From JAZKJD01 sp040384585 (GTDB lineage: Bacteria; Pseudomonadota; Gammaproteobacteria; Diplorickettsiales; Diplorickettsiaceae), in assembly GCA_040384585.1 (NCBI GenBank), contig JAZKJD010000011.1, positions 62,001-126,000 of the forward strand: 64,000 bases of DNA, written 5' to 3'. The notes beneath the pieces are model-generated. The model was not told the DNA's origin and did no database searches. It saw only the letters and a program-made list of their open reading frames with translations. Below are positions 43,234 to 52,685 of this stretch, piece by piece (position 1 is the first letter of the stretch; the number at the start of each line of letters is the position of its first letter). Made by a program: the position numbers and the translations under genes.

Positions 43234-46200
43234 ATGCAATTTACTGAGCTTTTTATTCGAAAACCGGTACTGAGCCTCGTTTTAAGTTTTCTTATCCTAT
43301 TAGTGGGCATTAAATCCTTTTCCTTATTATCCGTGCGTGAATATCCAGCGATATCACCCTCTGTCATTACGGTAGAAACCGCCTACCCAGGAGCTCCTTC
43401 GCAACTAATGGAAGGTTTTGTTACAACCCCTTTAGAAAATGCCTTAGGATCAATTGAAGGGGTTGATGTTATACACTCGGCGAGCCGGCAGGGGTCCAGT
43501 CAAATTACCTTACAGTTTAAACTAGGTTATAGCCTCGAAAAAGCCATGTCTAATGTGAGTAACGCCGTGGCTTCGGTACGTAAACAACTTCCCCAAGCGG
43601 TACTCGATCCTATCATTGACACCCGCGATCCCAATGCGGATCCCACACTCTTTATTTCTTTTTCTAGCAAAGCGTTGAGCCTACCGGCGATTACTGATTA
43701 TCTAACACGCATCATCTTGCCGCAACTGCAAAGCATACCAGGTGTTAGTCAGGCGCAGATATTTGGTAATAATGACTATGCGATGCGTCTCTGGCTAGAT
43801 CCCAAAAAAATGGCGGCACATCAGGTCACTGCCAGTGATATTATCAATGCCTTAAACCAAAATAACGTGCAAGCGGCGCCAGGGATGCTGCAATCCACTT
43901 GGCAAACGATTAATATTAGTGCTAATACCGATATGACGACGGCCGCACAATTTAATAATTTAATTATTCGTAAGGAGAATGGTTATTTAGTACGTTTATC
44001 AGATGTTGGCCATGCGGTGCTTGGTATACAATCGGATCAAGCCAGCGCCAGTGTCAATGGAAATAAACAAGCCGCTATCATCGGTATCGTTCCTCTTGCC
44101 ACAGCAAATCCCTTGACTGTTGCTACTGCGGTTAAAGCCTTGTTACCGCAACTACAAGCCAATGCGCCTAACAATATTAAGGTGGATTTAATTTGGGATT
44201 CTGCAAAATTTATTTCAGAATCCATTCACGATGTTAAACGCACATTTTTTGAAGCGGGTCTCTTTGTATTTGTTGTAATTTTTTTGTTTTTAGGGACTTT
44301 ACGTGCCACCTTAATCCCTTTAATCACTATTCCCTTATCTATCCTGGGTGTTTGTGCCGCAATGCTAGTTTTAGGCTATTCACTCAATGTGTTGACCTTA
44401 CTCGCATGGGTACTTGCGATTGGTTTGGTTGTCGACGATGCCATTGTTGTGTTAGAGAATATTCATCGACATAGCGAACAAGGTCTTTCGTTTTTCAATG
44501 CAGCTATTGTCGGCACTAAAGAAATTGGTTTTGCTATCGTTGCGATGACGCTAACCCTAGCTGCTGTCTATGCGCCTATTGGTTTTCTTAACGATATGAC
44601 GGGAATATTATTCCGCGAATTTGCTTTTACCTTGGCGGCTGCTGTGGTTATTTCAGGTTTCGTCGCCTTAACGCTTTCCCCCATGATGTGCTCAAAATTG
44701 TTAAAGCACGAAACAAAGTCCTCTGCATTCATGCTGAAAATCGATAGTCTATTCAATGGCTTAGCTATCACTTATCGAAAAAGCTTAGTGCTAGCCTTAC
44801 AACATCGTAAAGTGATATTAGGATTAACCGCTATTATTTACCTCGCTTGTTTTGGCCTTTATAAAAGCTTATCGTCTGAATTAGCACCTCAAGAAGATCA
44901 AGGTATTGTGATAACGGCAGCAACAGGCCCAACTTCTGCGAACCTGCCCTATATGGAAAAGTATATCGCGCAGATACAGGCAATTTATAAGACAATGCCC
45001 GAAGTCACTGCTTATGTCATGCTAACAGGAATGCCTACGCTGAATAGTGGGCTCTCTTTCTTGGTTCTTAAGCCCTGGAATGAACGTCATGCCTCTAGCG
45101 AAAAACTGATTCAATCTTTATTTAAACGCTATTGGGGAATCACAGGACTGCAAGCTTTTCCTTTTGCGCCTCCCGCATTACCTGGATCCACGGGTCATGC
45201 TCCTCTCATGTTTGTTCTGAAAACAACAGAAAGTTATACTACGCTAGATGCATTAGCTAAAAAACTACAACGCGCGGTTGCTCAACATAACCCGCATATT
45301 CTGGGATTACAATCGAATCTGAAAATGGATTTATCTCAAGTCAATATTGATATTGATAAGAACAAAGCCATTTCCTTAGGTATTTCTATGGAGGCTATTG
45401 CTAATAGCTTGAATATACTGATTGGTCAACCGCAGGGTAGTGTTTTTAATTGGAATGGTCGAAGTTATCAGGTTATTCCGCAGCTTTACCACCGTTTTAT
45501 GAGTACGGCCGATCAACTTAAAGACATTAATGTGCGTAGCCAAAGCGGAGAACTGATCCCTTTGGCCAATGTCGTGAGTTTACACAATTCTGTCACCGCG
45601 CAAAATCTTAACCATTTTCAACAATTACGCTCGGTAACACTAAGCGCAAACTTAGCGCCCGGTTATACGGTTGGCGAAGCGGTTAATTATTTAGAGCAGT
45701 TAAGTAAAAAGATTCTACCTAATACCGTACAAATCGATTTTTCCGGTGAAACACGACAATTTATGCAAGCAGGAAACAGCATGAAGCAGACTTTCTTATT
45801 TGCAATTATTTTTATCTTTTTAGTGCTAGCGGCTCAATTTGAAAGCTTTCTAGCGCCTTTCATTATTTTACTCACAGTTCCTCTTTCTTTAACAGGCGCT
45901 TTGCTTGCGCTGCGCTTAACAGGAGGCAGCTTAAATATCTATACCCAAATTGGATTAGTCACCTTGATTGGTTTAATCACCAAACATGGTATTCTCATCG
46001 TCGAATTTGCTAAGCAACTGCAAAAAAAACAAAAGCTTTTAACCAAGGAAGCCATAATAGAAGCGGCATCACTACGTTTACGCCCCATTTTAATGACGAC
46101 AGCAACGATGTTATTAGCGGCTGTTCCGCTGGCTTTTGCTAATGGTGTTGGCGCACATGCCCGCAGTCAATTGGGATGGGTTATTTTTGGTGGTATGGCA

Positions 46201-46275
46201 ATAGGAACCTTTTTTACCTTATTCATTTTACCTGTGATGTATAGTGTAGTTTATAGTAAGAGATCTTCTCCTTGA
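43234..46275 (+). CDS. RND-family multidrug efflux permease (HAE1/AcrB type)
   Basis: This proton-driven inner-membrane trimeric exporter has 1013 residues. The N-terminus (FTELFIRKPVLSLVLS) and membrane segment pattern are typical. The proton-relay aspartates lie in LAIGLVVDDAIVVLENIHRH. The second repeat is recognisable by GLVTLIGLITKHGILIVEFA. The periplasmic domains include YPGAPSQLMEGFVTTPLE. Substrates are unknown; the protein is most similar to the MexI/MexF-like group, which also takes small toxic metabolites. It pairs with the adaptor at 42203. Confidence 0.94.
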   Translation: MQFTELFIRKPVLSLVLSFLILLVGIKSFSLLSVREYPAISPSVITVETAYPGAPSQLMEGFVTTPLENALGSIEGVDVIHSASRQGSSQITLQFKLGYSLEKAMSNVSNAVASVRKQLPQAVLDPIIDTRDPNADPTLFISFSSKALSLPAITDYLTRIILPQLQSIPGVSQAQIFGNNDYAMRLWLDPKKMAAHQVTASDIINALNQNNVQAAPGMLQSTWQTINISANTDMTTAAQFNNLIIRKENGYLVRLSDVGHAVLGIQSDQASASVNGNKQAAIIGIVPLATANPLTVATAVKALLPQLQANAPNNIKVDLIWDSAKFISESIHDVKRTFFEAGLFVFVVIFLFLGTLRATLIPLITIPLSILGVCAAMLVLGYSLNVLTLLAWVLAIGLVVDDAIVVLENIHRHSEQGLSFFNAAIVGTKEIGFAIVAMTLTLAAVYAPIGFLNDMTGILFREFAFTLAAAVVISGFVALTLSPMMCSKLLKHETKSSAFMLKIDSLFNGLAITYRKSLVLALQHRKVILGLTAIIYLACFGLYKSLSSELAPQEDQGIVITAATGPTSANLPYMEKYIAQIQAIYKTMPEVTAYVMLTGMPTLNSGLSFLVLKPWNERHASSEKLIQSLFKRYWGITGLQAFPFAPPALPGSTGHAPLMFVLKTTESYTTLDALAKKLQRAVAQHNPHILGLQSNLKMDLSQVNIDIDKNKAISLGISMEAIANSLNILIGQPQGSVFNWNGRSYQVIPQLYHRFMSTADQLKDINVRSQSGELIPLANVVSLHNSVTAQNLNHFQQLRSVTLSANLAPGYTVGEAVNYLEQLSKKILPNTVQIDFSGETRQFMQAGNSMKQTFLFAIIFIFLVLAAQFESFLAPFIILLTVPLSLTGALLALRLTGGSLNIYTQIGLVTLIGLITKHGILIVEFAKQLQKKQKLLTKEAIIEAASLRLRPILMTTATMLLAAVPLAFANGVGAHARSQLGWVIFGGMAIGTFFTLFILPVMYSVVYSKRSSP

Positions 46276-46393
46276 GGCTGCATTAAAAAATGCTTTGACA
46301 TGAGTTGAAAAGGAAACCACAGAAGGTCTCTATTTCGTATATTCTCTTATCAATTTTTTTCGAAAATTTAATAAATAAAATAAGGCGTTATTT

Positions 46394-47683
46394 ATGCTTC
46401 TTCAAACTGACGAACATAATATAGTTTTTTCTATCGAGTTGTTGAGTTTAACGACAGATGCTTTTACAGCTTTCCTTTTAGCTGAACTGCTGAAGAAAAA
46501 TGAATCTAAAAATCGTGAATACGTTTTACAGAAAAGCGATTCTCACGAAATAGAGATTGAGGAACAAAAGTGTTTTATCCGTTTATCGCATGATTTGATC
46601 TTTAGAAGACGAGATAAACCAGAAAAACTTGGTTTTCGTTGTGAGTTTATAGAGGATACTCTCCTAGCAGAGGGTAGCTTTGGAAAGGTATATCTCACTA
46701 CGACACTTCCTATCAATGAAAAATTTTTTTTAGAAAAACGAAGAAAAAATAAACAGAAAAAACGAATAGTAAAGGTGCTATCAGGAGAATTAGCGTTTAC
46801 AAAGAAAGAAGCTGAACTAATGGAGTCATTGCCACATCTTCATTCAAAAAGAATGATTGTCAATCAGACTGGGAATAAAAGTTATATCGTGATGCAAAAA
46901 TTGCCTGGACAAGACTTAAGTGAAGTTTTAAAATCACTTAATTCTAGCATTGATCAAAGCATTGAAATTTTTTTTGCTTTGTTGCGTGCCTTAAAAGAAC
47001 AGGTCCATGATAAAGGCTTAGTGCATAGGGATATCAAACCAGAAAATATTATGGTGGAGCTAAAACCAAACTTAGCTCCTCCTACGGTCAATATGATTGA
47101 TTATGGTTGTTCTATAAGGATTGGAGGAAAAAGTGACGTGCGTTTTTATGGAAATAGCCGCTATTCTTCCCCTGAGGCTTTGAGATTTGAAACTCACACA
47201 CAGGCAAGTGATATTTTTTCCTTAGGAAAAATTATTTACCAATTATTTTCCGGTGGTTTTCAATATAAAATAGACATAGATGGAAAAAAAGCAGATGAAT
47301 GGTTTAAGAAGTGCACAGAAGAACCGTTAGATAAAGAAGCAAGTGAATGGATAAGTCATTATGGAATAGGTCCTAACGATAATTTTGGGAACGAAACCAA
47401 TATAAATATAAATCATCGAAAAAAGCTACAAAGTCTTATTAACGGTATGCTTGCCAACGATCCGGATTCTAGACCTAATTTAAATGAGCTTATGACTGAA
47501 TTGCAAATTATTCAGAAAGAAAAGCAAAAAAAAGATAAACAATGGGTTTTTTTGAGACAATGTGTGCCAAAAGGAATTTTGTCTTTATTTACATCGAGCC
47601 TATCTAGTGCTGCGTCTAAAATTTCTTTGACTTCAGAGGGTACACAGCGATCATTCTTTAAATGTAATAATTCTCGATTCTGA
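46394..47683 (+). CDS. Eukaryotic-like Ser/Thr protein kinase
   Basis: The 429-residue protein has a complete Hanks-type kinase core. The glycine loop is LAEGSFGKVYL (about 91-101), the ATP-binding Lys lies in RIVKVLS (K127), the catalytic loop is HRDIKPENIM (D213, N218), the metal motif is DYG (D236), the activation segment ends SPEAL, and the F-helix Asp lies in ASDIFSLGKI (D273). There is no membrane segment or sensor domain, unlike bacterial PknB kinases. An N-terminal region of about 90 residues and a basic C-terminal tail flank the core. A single cytoplasmic kinase of this kind in a Legionellales-like genome suggests a translocated effector; that is inference. Substrates are unknown. 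Confidence 0.85.
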   Translation: MLLQTDEHNIVFSIELLSLTTDAFTAFLLAELLKKNESKNREYVLQKSDSHEIEIEEQKCFIRLSHDLIFRRRDKPEKLGFRCEFIEDTLLAEGSFGKVYLTTTLPINEKFFLEKRRKNKQKKRIVKVLSGELAFTKKEAELMESLPHLHSKRMIVNQTGNKSYIVMQKLPGQDLSEVLKSLNSSIDQSIEIFFALLRALKEQVHDKGLVHRDIKPENIMVELKPNLAPPTVNMIDYGCSIRIGGKSDVRFYGNSRYSSPEALRFETHTQASDIFSLGKIIYQLFSGGFQYKIDIDGKKADEWFKKCTEEPLDKEASEWISHYGIGPNDNFGNETNININHRKKLQSLINGMLANDPDSRPNLNELMTELQIIQKEKQKKDKQWVFLRQCVPKGILSLFTSSLSSAASKISLTSEGTQRSFFKCNNSRF

Positions 47684-47734
47684 CGCTTGAATCTGCACTT
47701 GATAAACAGCAGTAATTTCGACACTATAGTTGGC

Positions 47735-47934
47735 ATATGCCCATTACACTTGAAAATGCGAGATCGCATTTTCAAGTGCTTTCCTTGCGCGATGGGGATT
47801 TTCAAGGGGAGAATCGCGATTTCTCCCCTTGAATAACGGGGCGGAAGCTTGGCTTTCGCCCCGTTAGGTGATCGGTTATAGCGGGGCTTGCCGTGAATTC
47901 GAAAAGTTCGCATCTTCAAGTACGAGCGGTATAT
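47735..47934. repeat. Family B compound palindromic element, copy B3
   Basis: It contains a 32-bp near-perfect palindrome (47747-47778, half-site CACTTGAAAATGCGA). The spacer GCGATGGGGATTTTCAAG is shared with B1. A second hairpin (CAAGGGGAGAAT ... TTCTCCCCTTG), a third (47835-47865, AACGGGGCGGAAGC ... CGCCCCGTT) and the end GAGCGGTATA follow. It fills most of the gap between the kinase gene and dapD. Confidence 0.88.
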
Positions 47935-47974
47935 CTAAACAATTCAACAGCGCTTATCACATCAGGTTTTATCT

Positions 47975-48802
47975 ATGAATATGTTGTTGCAGTCGACTAT
48001 TGAAGAAGCTTATAAAAAAATACAGGTAATCAATGGCGAAACGATAGCTGGCGAAACAAAAGCAGCCATTTTAGAAACGATAGCATTGCTCGATAAAGGG
48101 AAACTTCGTATTGCTGAAAAACAAGGGAATTGCTGGGTAGTGCATCAATGGTTAAAACAAGCCATTTTATTGTCTTTCCGAATAAGTTCTAATCACGTGT
48201 TTGATACGGGCTATACACACTATTTTGATAAAATCCCTTTAAAATATGCTGAATTTACTACACAACAGTTTCAAGATCAGGAGGTCAGGATTGTCCCCAA
48301 TGCCTGTATTCGAAAAGGTGCTTTTATCGCAAAAAACACCATTCTTATGCCTTCATTTGTCAACATAGGTGCTTATATCGATGAAGGAAGTATGATAGAT
48401 ACCTGGGCAACGGTGGGTTCCTGTGCGCAAATTGGAAAAAATGTGCATCTCTCCGGTGGTGTCGGTATTGGCGGCGTATTAGAACCGTTACAAGCTAGTC
48501 CTACGATTATCGAAGATAATTGCTTTATTGGCGCACGCTCAGAGATTGTCGAAGGGACTATTGTTGAAGAAAATAGCGTCATTGGCATGGGTGTCTTCAT
48601 CAGTCAAAGCACGCCTATTTATAATCGAAAAACAGATGAAATAATTTACGGTCGTGTCCCTGCGGGATCCGTCGTCATCGCCGGTAGTCTGGCTTCTAAA
48701 ACAGGGCGCTGCCATCTTAATTGCGCGGTCATCGTGAAACAAATCGATAAAAAAACACGAGAAAAAATCGCGATTAATGAGCTATTAAGGGCACCTCTAT
48801 AA
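47975..48802 (+). CDS. dapD: 2,3,4,5-tetrahydropyridine-2,6-dicarboxylate N-succinyltransferase DapD
   Basis: This is the succinylation step of the lysine/diaminopimelate pathway, which also supplies peptidoglycan. It has 275 residues (E. coli 274). The left-handed beta-helix repeats run from about residue 105 (VRIVPNACIRKGAFIAKNT) through GSCAQIGKNVHLSGGVGIGG. The acceptor site includes ARSEIVEGTIVEENSVIGMG. No other dap gene is adjacent. Repeat B3 precedes it and repeat C2 follows. Confidence 0.96.
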   Translation: MNMLLQSTIEEAYKKIQVINGETIAGETKAAILETIALLDKGKLRIAEKQGNCWVVHQWLKQAILLSFRISSNHVFDTGYTHYFDKIPLKYAEFTTQQFQDQEVRIVPNACIRKGAFIAKNTILMPSFVNIGAYIDEGSMIDTWATVGSCAQIGKNVHLSGGVGIGGVLEPLQASPTIIEDNCFIGARSEIVEGTIVEENSVIGMGVFISQSTPIYNRKTDEIIYGRVPAGSVVIAGSLASKTGRCHLNCAVIVKQIDKKTREKIAINELLRAPL

Positions 48803-48854
48803 ATTAGAAATTTTGCTTCAAGACAAGGCGCGATTGGAGCTTTAATAGTGATGA

Positions 48855-48985
48855 GTCTCTGTACCGTACAAAAATTAAAAAAGAGGTGGGTGACACGGAT
48901 GCTAGCTTCTTTTTTGTGGCGTAAGCCAATAAAAAAAGCGCATCCAGTGGCGGGACCCACCTCATCTATTTTTTGTACGGTAGTA
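48855..48985. repeat. Family C palindromic repeat, copy C2
   Basis: The outer arms are TGTACCGTACAAAAA and TTTTTTGTACGGTA, the middle arms GAGGTGGGT and ACCCACCTC. The inner part resembles C1 and C3 (GGATGC ... GCATCCAGTGGCGGGACC) and holds GTGGCGTAAGCCAA. It lies between dapD and the GT39-like gene, ending 8 bases before that start codon. Confidence 0.82.
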
Positions 48986-48992
48986 TTCAGCA

Positions 48993-50537
48993 ATGAAATC
49001 TAGCATTCCTAAGTTTCAATTACATCTTAAACGGCTATTCTGGTCAATTGCGCTGTTACAGCTCGGTATGTGGACCATTTTACCGATTTTTATTAGGCAT
49101 TCTGTTGGAAATGACTTAATTGAAGCACTTACCTGGGGACATCAATTCCAGTGGGGCTACGATAAAAATCCTTTTTTACCGGGGTTTTTAGCTCATCTCG
49201 GTGGTTTATTTGGAAGCAGGAGTATTGGAATTTATTTCCTTCAACAATTGTTTATTCTTTTAGGCGTGTGGTCAGTTAGGACGCTAACATTTGAACTAAG
49301 CAATAATGCGGCTTATGCCTTTATTGCTTCTTTGGCGTTGCTGCTTTGTGGTGCTTATAATCTGGATGTACAAATATATAATGATAACTATATTCTGCAA
49401 GGATTATTACCGCTCTCTGCATTATTTTTCTATCGCGGTGTAAAAAACAACGATTTAAAACAATGGCTTTTTTCTGCCATTATCTTGGGTTTGGCCACAT
49501 TAGCAAAATATAGTGCTATTCTTTATCTTCCCTTATATGCGCTATATCTTTTACTCGCTCCACAAGGTAGAAAACATTATTTTTCTATAAAGCCTTACTT
49601 AGCGTTACTACTCTATGCGCTTATATTGCTACCCAATATCATTTGGTTAACCCAACAGGATTTTAATGCGTTAAGCTATGCGTTTCTAGCCAGAGGCTTA
49701 CTCAATCAACTCGCTTATTCACAATATCTCAATAATAACTTGGATTTTTTATTAACTATCCTGGTACAAACGTTACCGCTGTTTCTAGCTATTTTAATTG
49801 CTATCAAATATAAAAAAAATGCGGATAGTACCGATGTGCAACAATACTACAGCGTGAAAGATGAAGGGGTTAGACCTCGTTTATTTAGCGGTTTACTAGG
49901 GGTAGGTCCCATTTGTTTACTTTTTATTCTAGCCTCTTTACTTGGTTTTTCCCTACATAGAGAATGGGGTAGTACCTTTATAGGTTTTTTAGTAACTGCT
50001 TTTTTTGCCATTTTCCAGCCAGCGATCTCACAACGTTCCATCACTCGATTTACGCTATTTATCATTACTGTCATGCTAAGTTTTGGTCTAGGTTATCTTA
50101 TTGTTTCTATAAAACAAGACACGGGGGCTTATCCGGGACCAGAAATAGCAAAATATGCCACGCAATTATGGCATGTACGGTACGGTACAAAACTATCCTA
50201 CGTCGCAGGTGATCGCTATACAGCAGGATATATTGGCTACTACTCCACGGATAAACCACAGGTCTGGATGGAGTGGAATAGCAAGCATTCACCTTGGATT
50301 AATCAAAAAGCGATGCGCTGCAAAGGGGCTTTATTTGTTATTGAAAGTGGCCACACTGTCCAGCATTTTTTTAAAGGAAACCATTTTCCAGTTTTCGTAC
50401 GGGAACAATTTCCAAAACTTATTGTTTTACCGCTGCAATCATTTACATGGTATCGGAATCATACTCATCAACAGAATATAGAAATACGTTTTGGCCTTCT
50501 TGCTCCCGATAAATCTTACTGTGAGTATGAACCATAG
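48993..50537 (+). CDS. GT39/ArnT-like membrane glycosyltransferase
   Basis: The 514-residue polytopic protein has about 10-12 hydrophobic segments. The first periplasmic loop carries acidic residues (GNDLIEALTWGHQFQWGYDKNPFLPG), matching the DXD/E region of the PMT/ArnT superfamily (PF13231 type), where lipid-linked sugar is transferred to lipid A or protein. The donor and acceptor are unknown; the galU-ugd pair could supply a UDP-glucuronate-derived sugar. Residues about 277-292 (ADSTDVQQYYSVKDEG) come from a truncated palindromic element, A5, in a loop between membrane segments. The start codon follows repeat C2 closely and has no clear ribosome site. Confidence 0.8.
   Translation: MKSSIPKFQLHLKRLFWSIALLQLGMWTILPIFIRHSVGNDLIEALTWGHQFQWGYDKNPFLPGFLAHLGGLFGSRSIGIYFLQQLFILLGVWSVRTLTFELSNNAAYAFIASLALLLCGAYNLDVQIYNDNYILQGLLPLSALFFYRGVKNNDLKQWLFSAIILGLATLAKYSAILYLPLYALYLLLAPQGRKHYFSIKPYLALLLYALILLPNIIWLTQQDFNALSYAFLARGLLNQLAYSQYLNNNLDFLLTILVQTLPLFLAILIAIKYKKNADSTDVQQYYSVKDEGVRPRLFSGLLGVGPICLLFILASLLGFSLHREWGSTFIGFLVTAFFAIFQPAISQRSITRFTLFIITVMLSFGLGYLIVSIKQDTGAYPGPEIAKYATQLWHVRYGTKLSYVAGDRYTAGYIGYYSTDKPQVWMEWNSKHSPWINQKAMRCKGALFVIESGHTVQHFFKGNHFPVFVREQFPKLIVLPLQSFTWYRNHTHQQNIEIRFGLLAPDKSYCEYEP
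49821..49868 (+). repeat. Family A element remnant in the GT39-like gene (copy A5, right end only)
   Basis: GTACCGATGTGCAACAATAC followed by TACAGCGTGAAAGATGAAGG matches the right half of the A elements. The left half is absent. It is read in the same frame as in fadJ and the kinase gene. Confidence 0.82.
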
Positions 50538-50593
50538 AATGCTATAGGGTGTGACTTAAACCTGCACAGCTACACTACTAAGATAACGATAGA

Positions 50594-50678
50594 TGGTGCC
50601 GAAGACCGGACTCGAACCGGTACAGCTTACGCTACCACCCCCTCAAGATGGCGTGTCTACCAATTTCACCACTTCGGC
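50594..50678 (-). tRNA. tRNA-Leu (anticodon GAG)
   Basis: Read on the minus strand, the 85-nt sequence starts GCCGAAGTGGTGAAATTGG and ends CTTCGGCACCA. The 7-bp acceptor stem pairs fully and the CCA is encoded. The anticodon stem CCATC/GGTGG holds the loop TTGAGGG, so the anticodon is GAG. A long class II variable arm is present, as expected for leucine, and the T loop TTCGAGT is normal. It lies just upstream of secG on the same strand; secG followed by tRNA-Leu is a common pairing, though here the tRNA is downstream of secG. Confidence 0.95.
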
Positions 50679-50705
50679 ATATCTCACTTGCAAGCCTATG
50701 TGCAG

Positions 50706-51071
50706 TTATTTAGTTTCTGAGGTTTTTGTTTCAGGATGAGAAAATTCACCCTGGCTTGTATTCGATTTGCTTGTATCTATACGCGTGGGTAATTGCTGTG
50801 CCAATCTAGCTAGCTTTTGTATGGGATCCTGTTTAACGCGATGTCCTGCTAAATAACCTAAGGAAAGACTGGTTATAAAAAACAGTAAAGCAAATAACCC
50901 CGTTAATTTGAATAAAAAAGAACTGGAACCTTGACTACCAAATACGGTTTGTGAAGCGCCGCTTCCGAAGCTTGCACCCATTTCAGCGCCTTTCCCTTGT
51001 TGTAATAAAACCAAAGTAATAAGACCGATGGAAATCAGCGTATGAAATAAAAATAATAGTTGCTGTAACAT
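50706..51071 (-). CDS. secG: Preprotein translocase subunit SecG
   Basis: This small inner-membrane subunit of SecYEG aids protein export. It has 121 residues. Two membrane segments (about 3-22 and 52-74) flank the conserved loop QGKGAEMGASFGSGASQTVFGSQGS, the SecG hallmark. The C-terminal 40 residues are polar and lineage-specific. It lies between tpiA and tRNA-Leu, the common gammaproteobacterial order. Confidence 0.95.
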   Translation of the reverse strand: MLQQLLFLFHTLISIGLITLVLLQQGKGAEMGASFGSGASQTVFGSQGSSSFLFKLTGLFALLFFITSLSLGYLAGHRVKQDPIQKLARLAQQLPTRIDTSKSNTSQGEFSHPETKTSETK

Positions 51072-51119
51072 AGTAATAATTTAGAAAGCTATCTATACCT
51101 ACAAGACCTAATACTAATC

Positions 51120-51896
51120 TTATCCGTTAGCTACTGAAACACAATCCTCATAAATCTTTAAAAATTCACTGGCGTGCAAAGAAGCCCCACCAATCAAACC
51201 GCCGTCAATGTCCGGCATCTGAAATAAGGCCTTCGCATTGCTGGATTTAACGCTGCCACCATACAGGATAGGTATTTTTTGCGCAAGATCGGGATAGTTA
51301 TCAGCAACCTGTTTCCGCAAAAAATGATGAACCTCTTGTGCTTGTTCAGGGCTTGCCGATAGCCCCGTACCGATTGCCCATACTGGCTCATAAGCCAGTA
51401 TACCGTGTCCGAATACCGTCTGGCCTAAATCCATTATCGCCTTTAGTTGGCCTTGTAAAACATGCTGAGTTTGTTCGGCTTGGCGTTGCTCAAGCGTCTC
51501 CCCAATACAAAGAATGGGGGTAATACCAAACGCAGTCGCTAGTGTAAACTTCTTAGCAATCAGCGCATCTGTTTCTCCATATAGACTACGTCGTTCTGAA
51601 TGCCCTATTAAGACAAATTGACAAGCAAATTCACGCAACATCGCCGCTGATATTTCGCCGGTATAAGCACCTTCTTTTTCAGAAGCCATATTTTGTGCTG
51701 CCCAAGCTATTGGGTTTTTCTGCAATAAGGTTTGTGTCTGTTGTAAGTAGACGTAAGGAGGACATACGACCATTTTTACTTTTTTTTCATTCGCTTGATT
51801 CTTTTCACAAGAGGACGTAAGTGTCGTTAATAATTCCTGCACGGAAGCTTTACTGCCATGCATTTTCCAATTGCCAACGATAAATTTTTTACGCAT
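51120..51896 (-). CDS. tpiA: Triosephosphate isomerase
   Basis: This glycolytic enzyme interconverts DHAP and glyceraldehyde-3-phosphate. It has 258 residues from ATG 51896. The catalytic residues are all present: Lys in VGNWKMHG, His in IGHSERR and Glu in AYEPVWAIGTG. The phosphate-binding loop YGGSVKSSN is intact. The reading frame is open 34 codons further upstream, but that part reads through repeat C4 and precedes the conserved start, so I exclude it. secG follows on the same strand. Confidence 0.97.
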   Translation of the reverse strand: MRKKFIVGNWKMHGSKASVQELLTTLTSSCEKNQANEKKVKMVVCPPYVYLQQTQTLLQKNPIAWAAQNMASEKEGAYTGEISAAMLREFACQFVLIGHSERRSLYGETDALIAKKFTLATAFGITPILCIGETLEQRQAEQTQHVLQGQLKAIMDLGQTVFGHGILAYEPVWAIGTGLSASPEQAQEVHHFLRKQVADNYPDLAQKIPILYGGSVKSSNAKALFQMPDIDGGLIGGASLHASEFLKIYEDCVSVANG

Positions 51897-51909
51897 ATAA
51901 AGTATTTCT

Positions 51910-52015
51910 CTAATCATTGTGTGCTCGGGGTCCTGCCGCTTCCGGCACCCATCACCTATTTTTTTCAAAACAGGATGATGGGCTAGCCTTCGCGTCACCC
52001 CTTCGCACCTGAACG
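51910..52015. repeat. Family C-like degenerate repeat (C4)
   Basis: On the minus strand it holds CCTGTTTTG, AAATAGGTGATGGGTGCC and GGCAGGACCCC. These resemble the flanks and the GGCAGGACC motif of family C, but the inner hairpin is reduced to TGCCG/CGGCA. It lies upstream of tpiA and opens a false N-terminal extension there. Confidence 0.5.
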
Positions 52016-52084
52016 CATAGATTGTTAAATCTTAATAGCTATTCAATACAGTCTGCTTCGCTTACTAAAGCTAAGTAGTTGTTA

Positions 52085-52639
52085 TTATACACGGCTAACC
52101 ATTGGACTTATCAATGGACTTTTTTCATTTAGGTCCAAAGTCTGTGTTTTTTCAAGATTTCGAAAACAAACACATGACGTAAATAAATAATGAAAACAGT
52201 CTTGTGCAGAATCAAATAAACGTGTTACTAACAGCTTTTTTTCAATGGTCGGTTGAGTCGATTGACCGATAAGTTTTTTAGTCATATCGACTAAACAAAC
52301 ACGCTCTTCAGCCGATAAATCACTCTTAGCTATACAATTCCTTTCTAATTCTAAGAGAATGCGGCCAATTGCTGGTGCGTCAAGTTGCTGAACAAGTCGT
52401 GTGATGAGTTGTGATAAGCGTTGATTTTTCTCATCTTCTAATCGTTTATTTTTTATAAAAATAAGCATAAACATGGGAATGACAGAAAAACCGATGACAT
52501 TTTTTTGTAAAAGAAACTCTTTTATCCAAGCTTTATCAAGTTTCTGCAAGCACGACGCTACAACTTCTGGATCAGGAATACAAGGGCAGTAATTTTTTTT
52601 ATAAAGTAACTTAGTAAGAAGTTTTTTAGATGTTAGCAT
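52085..52639 (-). CDS. Orphan protein, 184 residues
   Basis: I do not recognise this protein. One moderately hydrophobic stretch (NVIGFSVIPMFMLIFI, about 47-62) could be a membrane segment. The rest is helical and Leu/Lys-rich with several cysteines (NYCPCIPDPE near the N-terminus, SCVCFR near the C-terminus). The tail is polar (LNEKSPLISPMVSRV). A GGAGGG about 8 bases before the ATG supports the start. It lies 46 bases downstream of another orphan gene on the same strand, so the two may form a unit. Function unknown. Confidence 0.68.
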   Translation of the reverse strand: MLTSKKLLTKLLYKKNYCPCIPDPEVVASCLQKLDKAWIKEFLLQKNVIGFSVIPMFMLIFIKNKRLEDEKNQRLSQLITRLVQQLDAPAIGRILLELERNCIAKSDLSAEERVCLVDMTKKLIGQSTQPTIEKKLLVTRLFDSAQDCFHYLFTSCVCFRNLEKTQTLDLNEKSPLISPMVSRV

Positions 52640-52685
52640 AGCACCCTCCTTGGGTTTTTAAAAAAACGATACTACTCCATTTTTG

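Noticed and set aside
46394..47683. The kinase as a pseudokinase because of DYG in place of DFG
   Set aside because: The metal-binding Asp is retained and DYG is tolerated in active kinases. Lys127, Asp213 and Asn218 are present.
51897..51998. Upstream extension of tpiA by 34 codons
   Set aside because: It reads through the degenerate family C repeat and lies before the conserved MRKKFIVGNWKMHG start.
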